From contig NZ_PYGI01000022.1 of assembly GCF_003014615.1 (NCBI RefSeq), positions 1-64,000 on the forward strand: a stretch of 64,000 bases of DNA, written 5' to 3'. Source of the DNA: Marinobacterium halophilum. GTDB lineage: Bacteria > Pseudomonadota > Gammaproteobacteria > Pseudomonadales > Balneatricaceae. Below are positions 19,735 through 28,684 of the stretch, piece after piece (position 1 is the first letter of the stretch; each line of letters starts with the position of its first letter). The translations under genes and the position numbers were made by a program. The notes below the pieces were generated by a model. It did not search any database. It saw only the letters and a list, made by a program, of their open reading frames with translations, and was not told where the DNA came from.

Positions 19735-20661
19735 ATGGCTACCCCGAGCAAACTGTATAATTTCATGGGCGTGCGCAAGTTGGCGCTGGCGTTCTCCCTG
19801 ATCCTGATGCTGGTCTCGATCGGCGCCATCGCCGTGAACGGCCTCAAGTTCGGTCTCGATTTCACCGGCGGCAGCCTGGTTGAAATCGGGTATGAAACGC
19901 AGGCAGACCTGGAAGTGGTGCGAGACCAGCTGGAAGGCGCCGGTTTCGAAAACGTGGTGGTGCAGACCTTTGGTTCACCGCGTGATGTACTGATTCGACT
20001 GCAGGCAGACCACGACCCCGCCTTGGGTGACAAGGTGCTGAACACTCTGCAGGCCGAGTCAGAGCAGACGCTGGAGCTGCGCCGCAATGAGTTCGTCGGC
20101 TCTCAGGTCGGTGAAGAACTGCGCGAGCAGGGCGGTCTGGGCATGCTGCTGGCACTGTTCATGATCATGGTGTACCTGGCGTTCCGCTTCCAGCTCAAGT
20201 TCTCGCTTGGCGCGGTGTTGGCGCTGGTGCATGATGTTATCGTCGTGCTTGGCTTCTTCGCGCTGCTGCAGGTCGAGTTCGACCTGACGGTGTTGGCGGC
20301 GGTGCTGGCGGTAATCGGCTACTCGCTCAACGATACCATTGTCGTGTATGACCGAATTCGCGAGAATTTCCGCCTCATGCGCAAGAGCGATGCGATCGAG
20401 GTGCTGAATGCCTCACTGAGCCAGACTCTGAGCCGTACGTTGATGACCTCCATCACAACGCTGCTGGTGTTGATTGCACTGTTCTATTTCGGTGGCGAGA
20501 TGATTCACGGCTTTGCCATGGCATTGCTGGTGGGCGTCGTGATCGGCACCTACTCATCGATCTATGTAGCCGCCAATGCGTTGCTGGTGCTCAAGGTCAC
20601 CCGGGAAGATCTGTTACCGCCGCAAAAAGAAGACGGTGAAGAGGCAGAGGAACTTCCCTGA
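19735..20661 (+). CDS. secF: Protein translocase subunit SecF
   Basis: This 308-residue partner of SecD has six membrane helices, the N-terminal GLKFGLDFTGGSLVEIGYE motif and the conserved GYSLNDTIVVYDRIRENFR signature in the fourth-fifth helix region. GAGGAG precedes the ATG. It ends the queA-secF operon and is followed at 7 bases by a strong terminator. Confidence 0.97.
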   Translation: MATPSKLYNFMGVRKLALAFSLILMLVSIGAIAVNGLKFGLDFTGGSLVEIGYETQADLEVVRDQLEGAGFENVVVQTFGSPRDVLIRLQADHDPALGDKVLNTLQAESEQTLELRRNEFVGSQVGEELREQGGLGMLLALFMIMVYLAFRFQLKFSLGAVLALVHDVIVVLGFFALLQVEFDLTVLAAVLAVIGYSLNDTIVVYDRIRENFRLMRKSDAIEVLNASLSQTLSRTLMTSITTLLVLIALFYFGGEMIHGFAMALLVGVVIGTYSSIYVAANALLVLKVTREDLLPPQKEDGEEAEELP

Positions 20662-20667
20662 TACTGT

Positions 20668-20695
20668 AAAGCCGGCACTGCCGGCTTTATTTTTT
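20668..20695 (+). terminator. Intrinsic terminator of the sec operon
   Basis: A 9-bp stem, AAAGCCGGC and GCCGGCTTT with a 3-base loop, is followed by ATTTTTT. Confidence 0.93.
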
Positions 20696-20771
20696 ATGGA
20701 TTGACCGACTATTCTAAATGAAAGTCGACTCTGGCAGTCTAGAGACTGTTACAGACAATATTGGATTCTGA

Positions 20772-23240
20772 ATGACTAAGAATTGGCAAGATAAAGATCC
20801 CAACCTGCAGCAGGAAGCTGAGAAGTATGACCAGCCGGTCCCCAGCCGTGATTTTTTACTGAATTTCCTTGAAAAATGGGGCGCTCCCATCAGCCATCCG
20901 CTGGTGTGTCGTGAGCTCGGCATCACCGATGACGATGGTATTGAGGGCGTGCGTCGCCGTCTGATCGCCATGTGCCGTGATGGTCAGCTGATCTCCAACC
21001 GCAAGGGCGAGTATGGCCTGATCAGCAAAATGGACCTGATTGCCGGTCGCGTGATTGGCCATCGTGACGGTTTCGGCTTCCTCAAGCCGGATGCCGGTGG
21101 TGACGACCTGTTCCTCAGTCCGCGTAACATGCGTGAAGTGTTTGATGGCGACCGTGTGCTGGTGCAGGCGGTGGGTGTTGATCAGCGTGGCCGCCGTGAA
21201 GGCAAGATTGTAGAAGTACTGGAACACAACACCACCAAACTGGTGGGCCGGTTTGACGGCAGCACCGGCTTCGGCACCCTGATTTGTGAAAATCAGCGCA
21301 TCACCAACCAGGTGATGGTGATCCCTGACCCGACCACCGGTCTCGACTATGAAGATGGCCAGCTGGTCGTTGCTGAACTGATCCAGCAGCCGAACCGCAA
21401 GCAGCCTGCGCGTGCGCGCGTGATCGAAGTGCTGGGTGACCGTATGGCACCGGGCATGGAAATCAAGGTTGCGATCAACAACTACGAAATTCCGGACGAG
21501 TTCCCGGCCGACGTAGATCAGGAGATCAGCGAGCTGGCACCGGAAGTGCATGAGCATGACAAGCAAAATCGCTTTGACCTGCGCGACATGCCGTTCGTCA
21601 CCATCGACGGTGAAGATGCCAAAGACTTCGATGACGCTGTCTACTGCGAGAAGAAGACTTTCGGTGGCTGGCGTCTCTGGGTTGCCATTGCCGATGTTTC
21701 CTACTACGTACAGCCGGATTCAGCGCTGGACAAGGAAGCGGTCAAGCGTGGCAACTCGGTGTATTTCCCCGAGTTTGTAGTACCGATGCTGCCGGAACTG
21801 CTGTCCAACGGTCTGTGTTCATTGAACCCGAATGTGGACCGTCTGGCGATGGTCTGCGAAATGACGGTGAGCCGTGCCGGTAAGCTGTCCGGCTACAAGT
21901 TCTACGAAGGGGTAATCAACTCCAAGGCGCGTCTGACCTACACCAAGGTCGGTGCCATGGTGGACGCCGAGCATGCGGAGCATGGCCGGTGGCGTCAGGA
22001 GTACGCGCATGTATTGCCGCATATCGAGCAGCTGCATGGCTTGTACAAGGCACTGCGCAAGTCGCGTGATGAGCGTGGCGCCATCGATTTCGATACTGTG
22101 GAAACGCGTATCGTATTTGATGAAGAGTCGCGCAAGATCGATGAGATTGTGCCGGTACATCGTAACGATGCGCACAAGATGATCGAAGAGTGCATGCTGA
22201 TTGCCAACGTGGCAACCGCTCGCTTCCTCGACAAGTATGGCAAGCCGGCGCTGTACCGTATCCATGAAGGACCGAAGGCACAGAAGCTGGAAAACCTGCG
22301 GGCATTCCTGGGCGAACTGGGCCTTAACCTGCCTGGTGGCGACAGCCCTGAGCCCAAGGATTATCTGAAGCTGGCCGCCGCGATCGAAGGGCGTGCGGAC
22401 AAGCACGTCATTCAAACGATGATGCTGCGTTCCATGCAGCAGGCTGTGTATAGCCCGGATAATCAGGGTCACTTTGGCCTCGCATACTCGGCCTATACCC
22501 ACTTCACCTCACCGATTCGTCGCTATCCTGACCTGTTGGTACACCGTGCCATCCGTGGTGCAATTCACGGTGAAGGCCGGGCGAAGGGGGTTGAGCGACC
22601 GAAGAAGTTCGTCGCCGACAGTGCCTTCAAGTACAACTACAGCCTCGAACAGATGCTGATGCTGGGCGAGCATTGCTCCATGACCGAGCGCCGTGCAGAC
22701 GAAGCGACGCGTGATGTGGTGTCCTGGCTGAAGTGCGAGTACATGGAAAGTCAGGTGGGTGTCGACTTCATTGGCGTCGTCGCGGCTGTGACCGGTTTTG
22801 GTGTGTTCGTTGAGCTGGAAGACCTGTATGTCGAAGGTCTGGTACATATCACGGCATTGCCCAGTGATTATTACCACTTTGAAGCCGCCAAGCAGCGTTT
22901 GGTGGGTGATCGGACCCGGCGTGTATTCAAACTGGGCGACCGGCTTGAAGTCACCGTGGTACGGGTAGACCTGGAAGACCGCAAGATCGATTTCGAAATT
23001 GCCGGTGAGAAGGCCGATCCTAAACCGAAGAAACCCAGCCAGCGTGAAAAGCTGTCCAAGGGTCAGTTTGACGGCGAGCGCCCGGCGAAAAAGCGGGGAC
23101 GCAGTCGCGCAAAAAAGACTGAAGGGCACGCCAGTAGTGGTGCCCGTCAGCCCAAGCGTGAAGATGGGGATAAACCCAAGGCCCCACGGCAGAAGCGCAA
23201 AGGGACGAACAAGCCCAAGCGTCAGCCGCGCAAGGACTGA
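20772..23240 (+). CDS. rnr: Ribonuclease R
   Basis: This 822-residue 3'-5' exoribonuclease degrades structured RNA. In order: a winged-helix N-terminal domain (to about residue 90), two cold-shock domains (about 85-240), the RNB catalytic domain with DGEDAKDFDDAVYCE providing the metal-binding aspartates, an S1 domain (about 650-735), and a Lys/Arg-rich tail to the end. Full length for RNase R rather than the shorter RNase II. rlmB, its frequent downstream neighbour, is absent here; instead a convergent gene follows. Confidence 0.97.
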   Translation: MTKNWQDKDPNLQQEAEKYDQPVPSRDFLLNFLEKWGAPISHPLVCRELGITDDDGIEGVRRRLIAMCRDGQLISNRKGEYGLISKMDLIAGRVIGHRDGFGFLKPDAGGDDLFLSPRNMREVFDGDRVLVQAVGVDQRGRREGKIVEVLEHNTTKLVGRFDGSTGFGTLICENQRITNQVMVIPDPTTGLDYEDGQLVVAELIQQPNRKQPARARVIEVLGDRMAPGMEIKVAINNYEIPDEFPADVDQEISELAPEVHEHDKQNRFDLRDMPFVTIDGEDAKDFDDAVYCEKKTFGGWRLWVAIADVSYYVQPDSALDKEAVKRGNSVYFPEFVVPMLPELLSNGLCSLNPNVDRLAMVCEMTVSRAGKLSGYKFYEGVINSKARLTYTKVGAMVDAEHAEHGRWRQEYAHVLPHIEQLHGLYKALRKSRDERGAIDFDTVETRIVFDEESRKIDEIVPVHRNDAHKMIEECMLIANVATARFLDKYGKPALYRIHEGPKAQKLENLRAFLGELGLNLPGGDSPEPKDYLKLAAAIEGRADKHVIQTMMLRSMQQAVYSPDNQGHFGLAYSAYTHFTSPIRRYPDLLVHRAIRGAIHGEGRAKGVERPKKFVADSAFKYNYSLEQMLMLGEHCSMTERRADEATRDVVSWLKCEYMESQVGVDFIGVVAAVTGFGVFVELEDLYVEGLVHITALPSDYYHFEAAKQRLVGDRTRRVFKLGDRLEVTVVRVDLEDRKIDFEIAGEKADPKPKKPSQREKLSKGQFDGERPAKKRGRSRAKKTEGHASSGARQPKREDGDKPKAPRQKRKGTNKPKRQPRKD

Positions 23241-23252
23241 GTGGATGGTCTG

Positions 23253-23280
23253 CCGGACTCAGCTTAAATAGAGTCCGGCG
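23253..23280. terminator. Hairpin between convergent rnr and DedA-PAP2 genes
   Basis: A perfect 9-bp stem, GCCGGACTC and GAGTCCGGC with a 10-base loop, overlaps the stop of the minus-strand gene at 23259. No T-run follows on either strand, so it may act as a bidirectional transcript end or stabiliser. Confidence 0.5.
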
Positions 23281-24596
23281 GCAATACTCAGGCGGGCACC
23301 GCTGTATAGCATGGCGGTGCCCAGCAATAGCAATAACCAGGCGATCGGTACTTGGTGCTCAGCCGGATGGCGGTAAAGCCATAATCGGTACACCGCTGCA
23401 ATCGCCAACCCCTCCGCACATCCTGCAACAATATCCAGCGGCCAGTGTACGCCCAGCATGGGGCGTGACAGCGCTACCAACAAAATCACCGGTGCAACCA
23501 GCAAATAGGTCAGATGACGGACGCTATGGTGTCGGTTGTGTACTACCCAGACTACACTCAGACCCACCAGAGCGGTGATCGCGGCTGCGTGACCACTGGG
23601 GAAGCTGAACGTCGTCAAGGCGGCCCCGTCCGGGCGTGGCAGTGCGAACAGCAGCTTCAGCAGGTAGTTCAACAGCAGACTTGTCCCTACACCGATCAAC
23701 ACCCCCCAAGCCTGTTTCTGCCGGTGTCGCCAGTGGCCGTATAACGCCGTGATCAGTGCCAGCGCGGCACAAATGGCCGGATCGCCCAGCAAGGTGGTTG
23801 CCAGTGTCCACAATGGCAGCTGTGCGCCCAACTGCTGCAGGGGAGGCAGTAATTGCCGGTTCAGATACTGGCCCGGTTCCGATAGGCTGAGGAGCGTCAT
23901 GCTGGTAAACAGGATGGCGGTAAAGATCAGCATCAGCGTCGGTGCCGGTTGCCAACCGGCAGGCAGATGCTGGCGGCAGTATTGATAAAGGCCACTCTGT
24001 GGATGCAGATAGCGGTGTGTCTGTTGCAGGGCAAGCAGCATAAAAATGATGACGGCCAGGCTCCAGAGCAAGGGGATCAGTGGTTTTGGCAGTGTCTGAA
24101 TACCCATGCCGGTCAGGTAACCCGGCAGCAGGTAGAGGGGTGCCCAGCCGAGCGCTGAAAACAGGTTATAGCCCATGAATCGCAGGGGGGGCATCCGACA
24201 GCTGCCGGCAATGAATGGAATAATGGGACGTATCGGGCCGACAAAGCGGCCGGTGACAATGCTCAGTCCGCCCCAACGCTGAAAAAAGGCTTCACTTCTG
24301 TTCAGCCACTCGGGATGTCGCCGGATCCAGCGTAACTGTCGTACCCAGGGCGCAGCATGGCGGCCCAGCTGAAAACTGATGCCGTCTCCCAGAATGGCTC
24401 CGACCAGCCCTGCCAGCAGGCAGTCGACCAGATCGACGCCGGCGGAACCGGCCGCGAAGGCCAGGCCGAACAGCAGGGCAACGCCCGGCAGCAGGAGGCC
24501 GACAAACGCCAGAGATTCCAGCAGAGCGGCCAGCGCGATCAGCAGCAGCAGTGTTGCTGGGGTCAGGCTCAGAGTCGTGAACAGATCTTCCGGCAC
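23259..24596 (-). CDS. DedA-PAP2 fusion membrane phosphatase
   Basis: This 445-residue membrane protein fuses two lipid-related domains. The N-terminal part (about residues 1-200) is a DedA/SNARE-associated domain with the typical GAILGDGISFQLGR and FVGPIRPIIPFIAGSCRM motifs. The C-terminal part (about 240-400) is a PAP2 phosphatase with the three motifs LLKLLFALPRP, FSFPSGHAA and SRPMLGVHWPLD. DedA proteins flip undecaprenyl or phospholipids, and PAP2 enzymes dephosphorylate lipid pyrophosphates, so undecaprenyl-phosphate recycling is a natural inference. GTG start with GGGA upstream. Confidence 0.88.
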   Translation of the reverse strand: MPEDLFTTLSLTPATLLLLIALAALLESLAFVGLLLPGVALLFGLAFAAGSAGVDLVDCLLAGLVGAILGDGISFQLGRHAAPWVRQLRWIRRHPEWLNRSEAFFQRWGGLSIVTGRFVGPIRPIIPFIAGSCRMPPLRFMGYNLFSALGWAPLYLLPGYLTGMGIQTLPKPLIPLLWSLAVIIFMLLALQQTHRYLHPQSGLYQYCRQHLPAGWQPAPTLMLIFTAILFTSMTLLSLSEPGQYLNRQLLPPLQQLGAQLPLWTLATTLLGDPAICAALALITALYGHWRHRQKQAWGVLIGVGTSLLLNYLLKLLFALPRPDGAALTTFSFPSGHAAAITALVGLSVVWVVHNRHHSVRHLTYLLVAPVILLVALSRPMLGVHWPLDIVAGCAEGLAIAAVYRLWLYRHPAEHQVPIAWLLLLLGTAMLYSGARLSIAAGLYLS

Positions 24597-24714
24597 AGTA
24601 CGGATTCCCGGTTCTGGTTTGATTGCGAGGCAATGCGGTGGTTGTGTTCCCTCTGATATAATCGCAGTCTAGTGCTGGTCTTGCCAGCGATGCCTCATTT
24701 AACGGAAGGGTGCG

Positions 24715-25932
24715 ATGAAAGAAATCATCCTGCTGACACTATCCGGTGACGACCGTCCGGGTGTAACCTCGGCAATCACCGGTATTCTCGCCCGCTATCA
24801 TATCAACATCCTTGATATCGGCCAGGCAGTTATCCACAACACCTTATCACTCGGTGTGCTGATTGAAGTACCTGCCGAGCTGGAATCTTCACCTCTGCTC
24901 CGTGATGTCCTGTTCAAGGCCCATGAGATGAACATGCAGGTGCGTTTTGAGCCTGTGGATAACAGCGCCTATGAAGGCTGGGTGGAAGGTCAGGGCAAGT
25001 CACGTCACATTATCACCTTGCTGGCGCGGCGGATCAGTGCCGACCACATTGCCCGAGTGACGGCGATTGCGGCGGATCATGGCCTTAACATCGACAACAT
25101 CAGCCGGTTGTCAGGACGCATCTCGCTGCAGGAAGACAATTGCCCACGCACCCGTGCCTGTGTCGAATTCTCCGTGCGCGGCATGCCTGCAGATGCCTCA
25201 GCTCTGCGGGAAGAATTCCTCAAGGCGGCCAGTGACCTGGATGTGGATATTGCCTTCCAGAAGGATGATATCTTCCGCCGCAACCGCCGTCTGGTGGTAT
25301 TCGACATGGATTCGACCCTGATCGAGGCGGAAGTGATCGACGAGCTGGCCAAGGAAGCCGGTGTGGGCGATCAGGTGGTGGCAATCACGGAAGCGGCCAT
25401 GCGTGGCGAGATCGATTTCGATGAGAGCTTCCGCCGTCGTGTGGCGCTGTTGGCCGGGCTGGATGCAGCGGTGCTGGCACAGGTCGCCGAGCGTCTGCCG
25501 CTGACTGAAGGCGCTGCCGAGCTGGTTGGTCATCTCAAGGCGCTGGGCTTCAAGACGGCGATTCTGTCGGGCGGCTTTACTTATTTCGGCCGTTACCTGC
25601 AGGACAAGCTGGGCTTTGATTATGTCTATGCCAATGAGCTGGACATCCGTGATGGTCAGGTTACCGGTGAAGTCACCGGCCAGATCGTCAACGGCGAGCG
25701 CAAGGCACAGTTGCTGCGTGAAATCGCCGAGCGTGAAGGGGTGCGTCTGGAGCAGACCATTGCTGTTGGTGATGGTGCCAATGATCTGCCGATGCTGTCC
25801 ATTGCGGGTCTGGGCATCGCTTTCCGTGCCAAGCCGCTGGTACGCCAGAGCGCCAAGCAGGCGATCTCGACGCTGGGACTGGACGGTATTCTCTACCTGA
25901 TCGGCTTCCGTGACCGCGACAGCCTGCTTTAG
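24715..25932 (+). CDS. serB: Phosphoserine phosphatase
   Basis: This 405-residue HAD phosphatase makes the last step of serine synthesis. Two N-terminal ACT-type domains (about residues 1-180) precede the catalytic domain with VFDMDSTLIEAEV, the nucleophile being Asp197, then LSGGFTYFG and GDGANDLPML. This long form is typical of Pseudomonadales. GGAAGGG lies before the ATG. It is divergent from the DedA-PAP2 gene. Confidence 0.96.
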   Translation: MKEIILLTLSGDDRPGVTSAITGILARYHINILDIGQAVIHNTLSLGVLIEVPAELESSPLLRDVLFKAHEMNMQVRFEPVDNSAYEGWVEGQGKSRHIITLLARRISADHIARVTAIAADHGLNIDNISRLSGRISLQEDNCPRTRACVEFSVRGMPADASALREEFLKAASDLDVDIAFQKDDIFRRNRRLVVFDMDSTLIEAEVIDELAKEAGVGDQVVAITEAAMRGEIDFDESFRRRVALLAGLDAAVLAQVAERLPLTEGAAELVGHLKALGFKTAILSGGFTYFGRYLQDKLGFDYVYANELDIRDGQVTGEVTGQIVNGERKAQLLREIAEREGVRLEQTIAVGDGANDLPMLSIAGLGIAFRAKPLVRQSAKQAISTLGLDGILYLIGFRDRDSLL

Positions 25933-25958
25933 GCTGCACACGTTTCCGGCCGGTTGTC

Positions 25959-28091
25959 CTACTGGCCGTCGTTGAAGAAATCGTAATCCATCTTTTCCCG
26001 GGGCTGCTGCAGGTAGTAGCCCTGGATCAGATGGATGCCTGCCGTATACAGATCACCAATGACACGGCTCTTCTCCACCAGTGGCGCAATGATCAGCTTA
26101 TGCTGCTGATGCAGTGGCTGCAGCATGTCCTGCAGTGTATCCACACTGATATTGCGGTTCTCCAGATCCTGAATGTAGGAACCATCCAGCTTGATGAACT
26201 CGGTATCCAGCTCATGGCGAACATGCCCGGAGTTGGGTGAACTGCCGAAATGCTTCAGGCAAACCTTGCAGTTCATCTGTTGCAGCGTGTGGGTGAAGGT
26301 ACGGGCTTGCATCAGGTTCACGGCGGCATCGCTTTCGCTGATCTGGAAGATCAGATACTCCGCCGGGATCTGGGATTGACGCAAGGTATCGGCCAGCCAC
26401 TGCAGCAGGTCCGTATTGCGCAGTGACGCGCCGGAAAGATTAAGGAGTAGATGAACGCGCCGACCTGCCGCAAACACCTCAGAGAGCCGTTCCAGCGCTG
26501 TCTCGATTACCCAGCGGTCCAGTTCGATCAAAACATCAGGTTCGATGGTCTGGGCGATGAACGCGTTGGGCGACAGCGCACGTTCACTGTCACTGATCAG
26601 GCGTAGCAGTACTTCATAGTATTGGGTCTGGGTATCCAGGCGCAGCGGTACGACTGGCTGAAACAGCAGGCGAAAACGATTCAGCTTGAGCGCGTTAAGC
26701 AGGCGGCGGCTCATTTTGGTATCGATGCTGGAGAGCAGGGTCTTTTCGGCCTGGTACAGACTGACGCCATTGCCGGGTCGGTTGCCGCTGTGCAGGCTGT
26801 TGGCCGTCATCAGGGCACGCTGCAGCACCTCCTGGTTGGATGGCGTGCTGTCATTGATCATGACCACCCCGATGGACACGGTGGTGTGGATGGATGTGCT
26901 CCGCACCTGGCACGAGTGGCGGCTGATGGCATGACAGAGCCGGTCCCCGGCCTCGACCGCCGTGTCGGGGTTGGCATTATGCATCAGTACCGCGAAGCAG
27001 TTGTTGTCCAGATGGCCGAGCAGGTGAGCCTGGCTGATCTGTTCCTTCAACGTGGCCGCCAGCGTGCGCAGAATCAGCTCGACGCCGTCGGCCCCCACTT
27101 CACTGCGGATGACGTCCAGATGGTCCAAAGAGAGCAGCAGCAGGCTACGGTCCTGGCCACCCCGGTGGGCGTTCTGGCAGGCGGTTTCGAGTGCGTGCAT
27201 GAAAGCATGCTCATTACTCAGACCGCTGATCGGATTAATGTCACGGAAGACCTGTTCGGCACAATCGGCATCAGGGACGACTTCGATACTGAGACAGTGC
27301 TGGTGCCGGTACTCGGTTGGATGCATGCTGAACAGGCTGTCGAAGCGGGTGGTGTCGGGGCGCTGGGCACCCAGGGTGCGCTGTATCGTGGTGCCGTTGC
27401 GCAGGCTCTCGTGCAGCATCAGATCCAGGTCATCATGGTGCTGGGGCTGGATCAGCTGCCGCAAAGAATGGTCTTGCAGGCGTGTGCCCTGTTCATAGCC
27501 AAACAGGTGCGCAAAGCTGTCATTGGCGTACAGGATCAGGCCGTTGTGGACAAAGCAGATCGCCAGTGACGAATGCTGGACAAGGTGCTGGTTGTGCTCG
27601 GTCAGCTGGTGCAGGTGCATTTGCGCCTTGAGCAGTTCCCGACGGGTATTCAGTGCCTCGAACTCGCGCCCCAGCAGCAACAGCAGCAGCTCGGTATTGG
27701 CCGCCGGAATAACGGCACGGATGCCGCTGCCAAGCCAATGGGTCGGGTCAGGCAGCTCTGCGCCGGGCAGCAGAAGTAGAACGGGAAGGTCGCGATCCAG
27801 ATGGTGCAGGCGTTCCACTGCGCTCTCTGGTGTCAGGCCCTGTTGATAGTCGGGTTTCCAGGCAATGACGAGAAGATCCCAGGAGCGTGTGCTCAGTGCG
27901 TTCTGCAGATCATCCAGTTGGCTGACATTGAGTCCACGGGGGGCATAACGTGCAGCGCGCAAATGGCTGAGAATCTGATCGGTCTGCAGGTCATCACAAT
28001 GCGCAAACAGCAGATTGATGGTATGTCGGGGGGAATCTGTCTGGCTGTGTTGAGCCAGTGCATGGATGATCTGATCGCTCGAGCCGCTCAT
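25959..28091 (-). CDS. fimX: FimX-like degenerate GGDEF-EAL c-di-GMP receptor
   Basis: This 710-residue protein has the FimX layout: receiver-like N-terminal domain (about residues 20-150), PAS domain (about 165-290), degenerate GGDEF domain (signature HLDNNCF) and degenerate EAL domain (YYEVLLRL with EVL in place of EAL, and KHFG where an active enzyme has DDFG). Loss of catalytic residues implies a c-di-GMP sensor, not a cyclase or phosphodiesterase. FimX controls type IV pilus assembly and twitching. AGGT lies 7 bases before the ATG. The paralogous LapD/other dual-domain proteins are less likely because there is no membrane segment. Confidence 0.8.
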   Translation of the reverse strand: MSGSSDQIIHALAQHSQTDSPRHTINLLFAHCDDLQTDQILSHLRAARYAPRGLNVSQLDDLQNALSTRSWDLLVIAWKPDYQQGLTPESAVERLHHLDRDLPVLLLLPGAELPDPTHWLGSGIRAVIPAANTELLLLLLGREFEALNTRRELLKAQMHLHQLTEHNQHLVQHSSLAICFVHNGLILYANDSFAHLFGYEQGTRLQDHSLRQLIQPQHHDDLDLMLHESLRNGTTIQRTLGAQRPDTTRFDSLFSMHPTEYRHQHCLSIEVVPDADCAEQVFRDINPISGLSNEHAFMHALETACQNAHRGGQDRSLLLLSLDHLDVIRSEVGADGVELILRTLAATLKEQISQAHLLGHLDNNCFAVLMHNANPDTAVEAGDRLCHAISRHSCQVRSTSIHTTVSIGVVMINDSTPSNQEVLQRALMTANSLHSGNRPGNGVSLYQAEKTLLSSIDTKMSRRLLNALKLNRFRLLFQPVVPLRLDTQTQYYEVLLRLISDSERALSPNAFIAQTIEPDVLIELDRWVIETALERLSEVFAAGRRVHLLLNLSGASLRNTDLLQWLADTLRQSQIPAEYLIFQISESDAAVNLMQARTFTHTLQQMNCKVCLKHFGSSPNSGHVRHELDTEFIKLDGSYIQDLENRNISVDTLQDMLQPLHQQHKLIIAPLVEKSRVIGDLYTAGIHLIQGYYLQQPREKMDYDFFNDGQ

Positions 28092-28186
28092 GTCGAATAC
28101 CTGCAGAACATATGTCTGAAATAGTATCGGTAAGCTTATCGTTTTTGCAGAAGAATTGTCAGGGGATGGAACAGATTGGACACGAA

Positions 28187-28261
28187 TGGCAGGGGTAGCA
28201 GGATTCGAACCTGCGCATGCTGGAATCAGAATCCAGTGCCTTACCGCTTGGCGATACCCCT
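28187..28261 (-). tRNA. tRNA-Gln (CTG)
   Basis: This 75-base tRNA with encoded CCA has anticodon stem CTGGA/TCCAG and loop TTCTGAT. The body is identical to the second copy at 39859 except that the first acceptor pair is A1-U72 here and U1-A72 there. Last tRNA of the Met-Gln-Met-Gln array. Confidence 0.97.
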
Positions 28262-28270
28262 GTCGTGAAA

Positions 28271-28347
28271 TGGTGGCAATAGCGGGATTTGAACCTGCGA
28301 CCCTCGCATTATGAATGCGATGCTCTAACCAGCTGAGCTATATTGCC
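28271..28347 (-). tRNA. tRNA-Met (CAT), elongator
   Basis: This 77-base tRNA begins with GGCAATA, has anticodon loop TTCATAA and encoded CCA. The 5' end pairs fully in the acceptor stem, unlike initiator tRNA, so this is the elongator. Confidence 0.96.
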
Positions 28348-28356
28348 ACACAAAAA

Positions 28357-28431
28357 TGGCTGGGGTAGCAGGATTCGAACCTGCGCATGACGGGATCAAA
28401 ACCCGTTGCCTTACCGCTTGGCTATACCCCA
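28357..28431 (-). tRNA. tRNA-Gln (TTG)
   Basis: This 75-base tRNA has anticodon stem ACGGG/CCCGT, loop TTTTGAT and encoded CCA. Its first pair is the usual U1-A72. Confidence 0.97.
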
Positions 28432-28443
28432 ACACGTTGAAAG

Positions 28444-28520
28444 TGGTGGCAATGGCGGGATTCGAACCTGCGACCCTCGCATTATGAATGCGATGCTCTA
28501 ACCAACTGAGCTACATTGCC
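28444..28520 (-). tRNA. tRNA-Met (CAT), elongator
   Basis: This 77-base second elongator tRNA-Met is nearly identical to the copy at 28271, with an acceptor-stem change (GGCAATG). It is promoter-proximal in the array. Confidence 0.96.
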
Positions 28521-28540
28521 AACTGCTTTCAAGGCCGCGA

Positions 28541-28569
28541 ATTATTCCCTGTTTTTGAAGTGCTGTCAA
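28541..28569 (-). promoter_or_regulatory. Promoter of the Met-Gln-Met-Gln tRNA array
   Basis: On the minus strand, consensus TTGACA (28564-28569) and AATAAT (28541-28546) are 17 bases apart. A GC-rich discriminator (TCGCGGCC) follows, the mark of stringently controlled stable-RNA promoters. Confidence 0.9.
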
Positions 28570-28684
28570 CACCCTGAAAGCAAAGAAGTTTAAAAAAATG
28601 AGGGGTGGTCATAATTGGGCGCAAACAGGGGGCAGGTTACCCTATCTATACGACAAAACGGGGGGCGTTAGTGGCGTCAAACAC

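Noticed and set aside
26622-27569. Open frame of 315 codons opposite the fimX-like gene
   Set aside because: It mirrors a well-supported coding frame in GC-rich DNA, has low-complexity Gln/Val composition and no ribosome-binding site.
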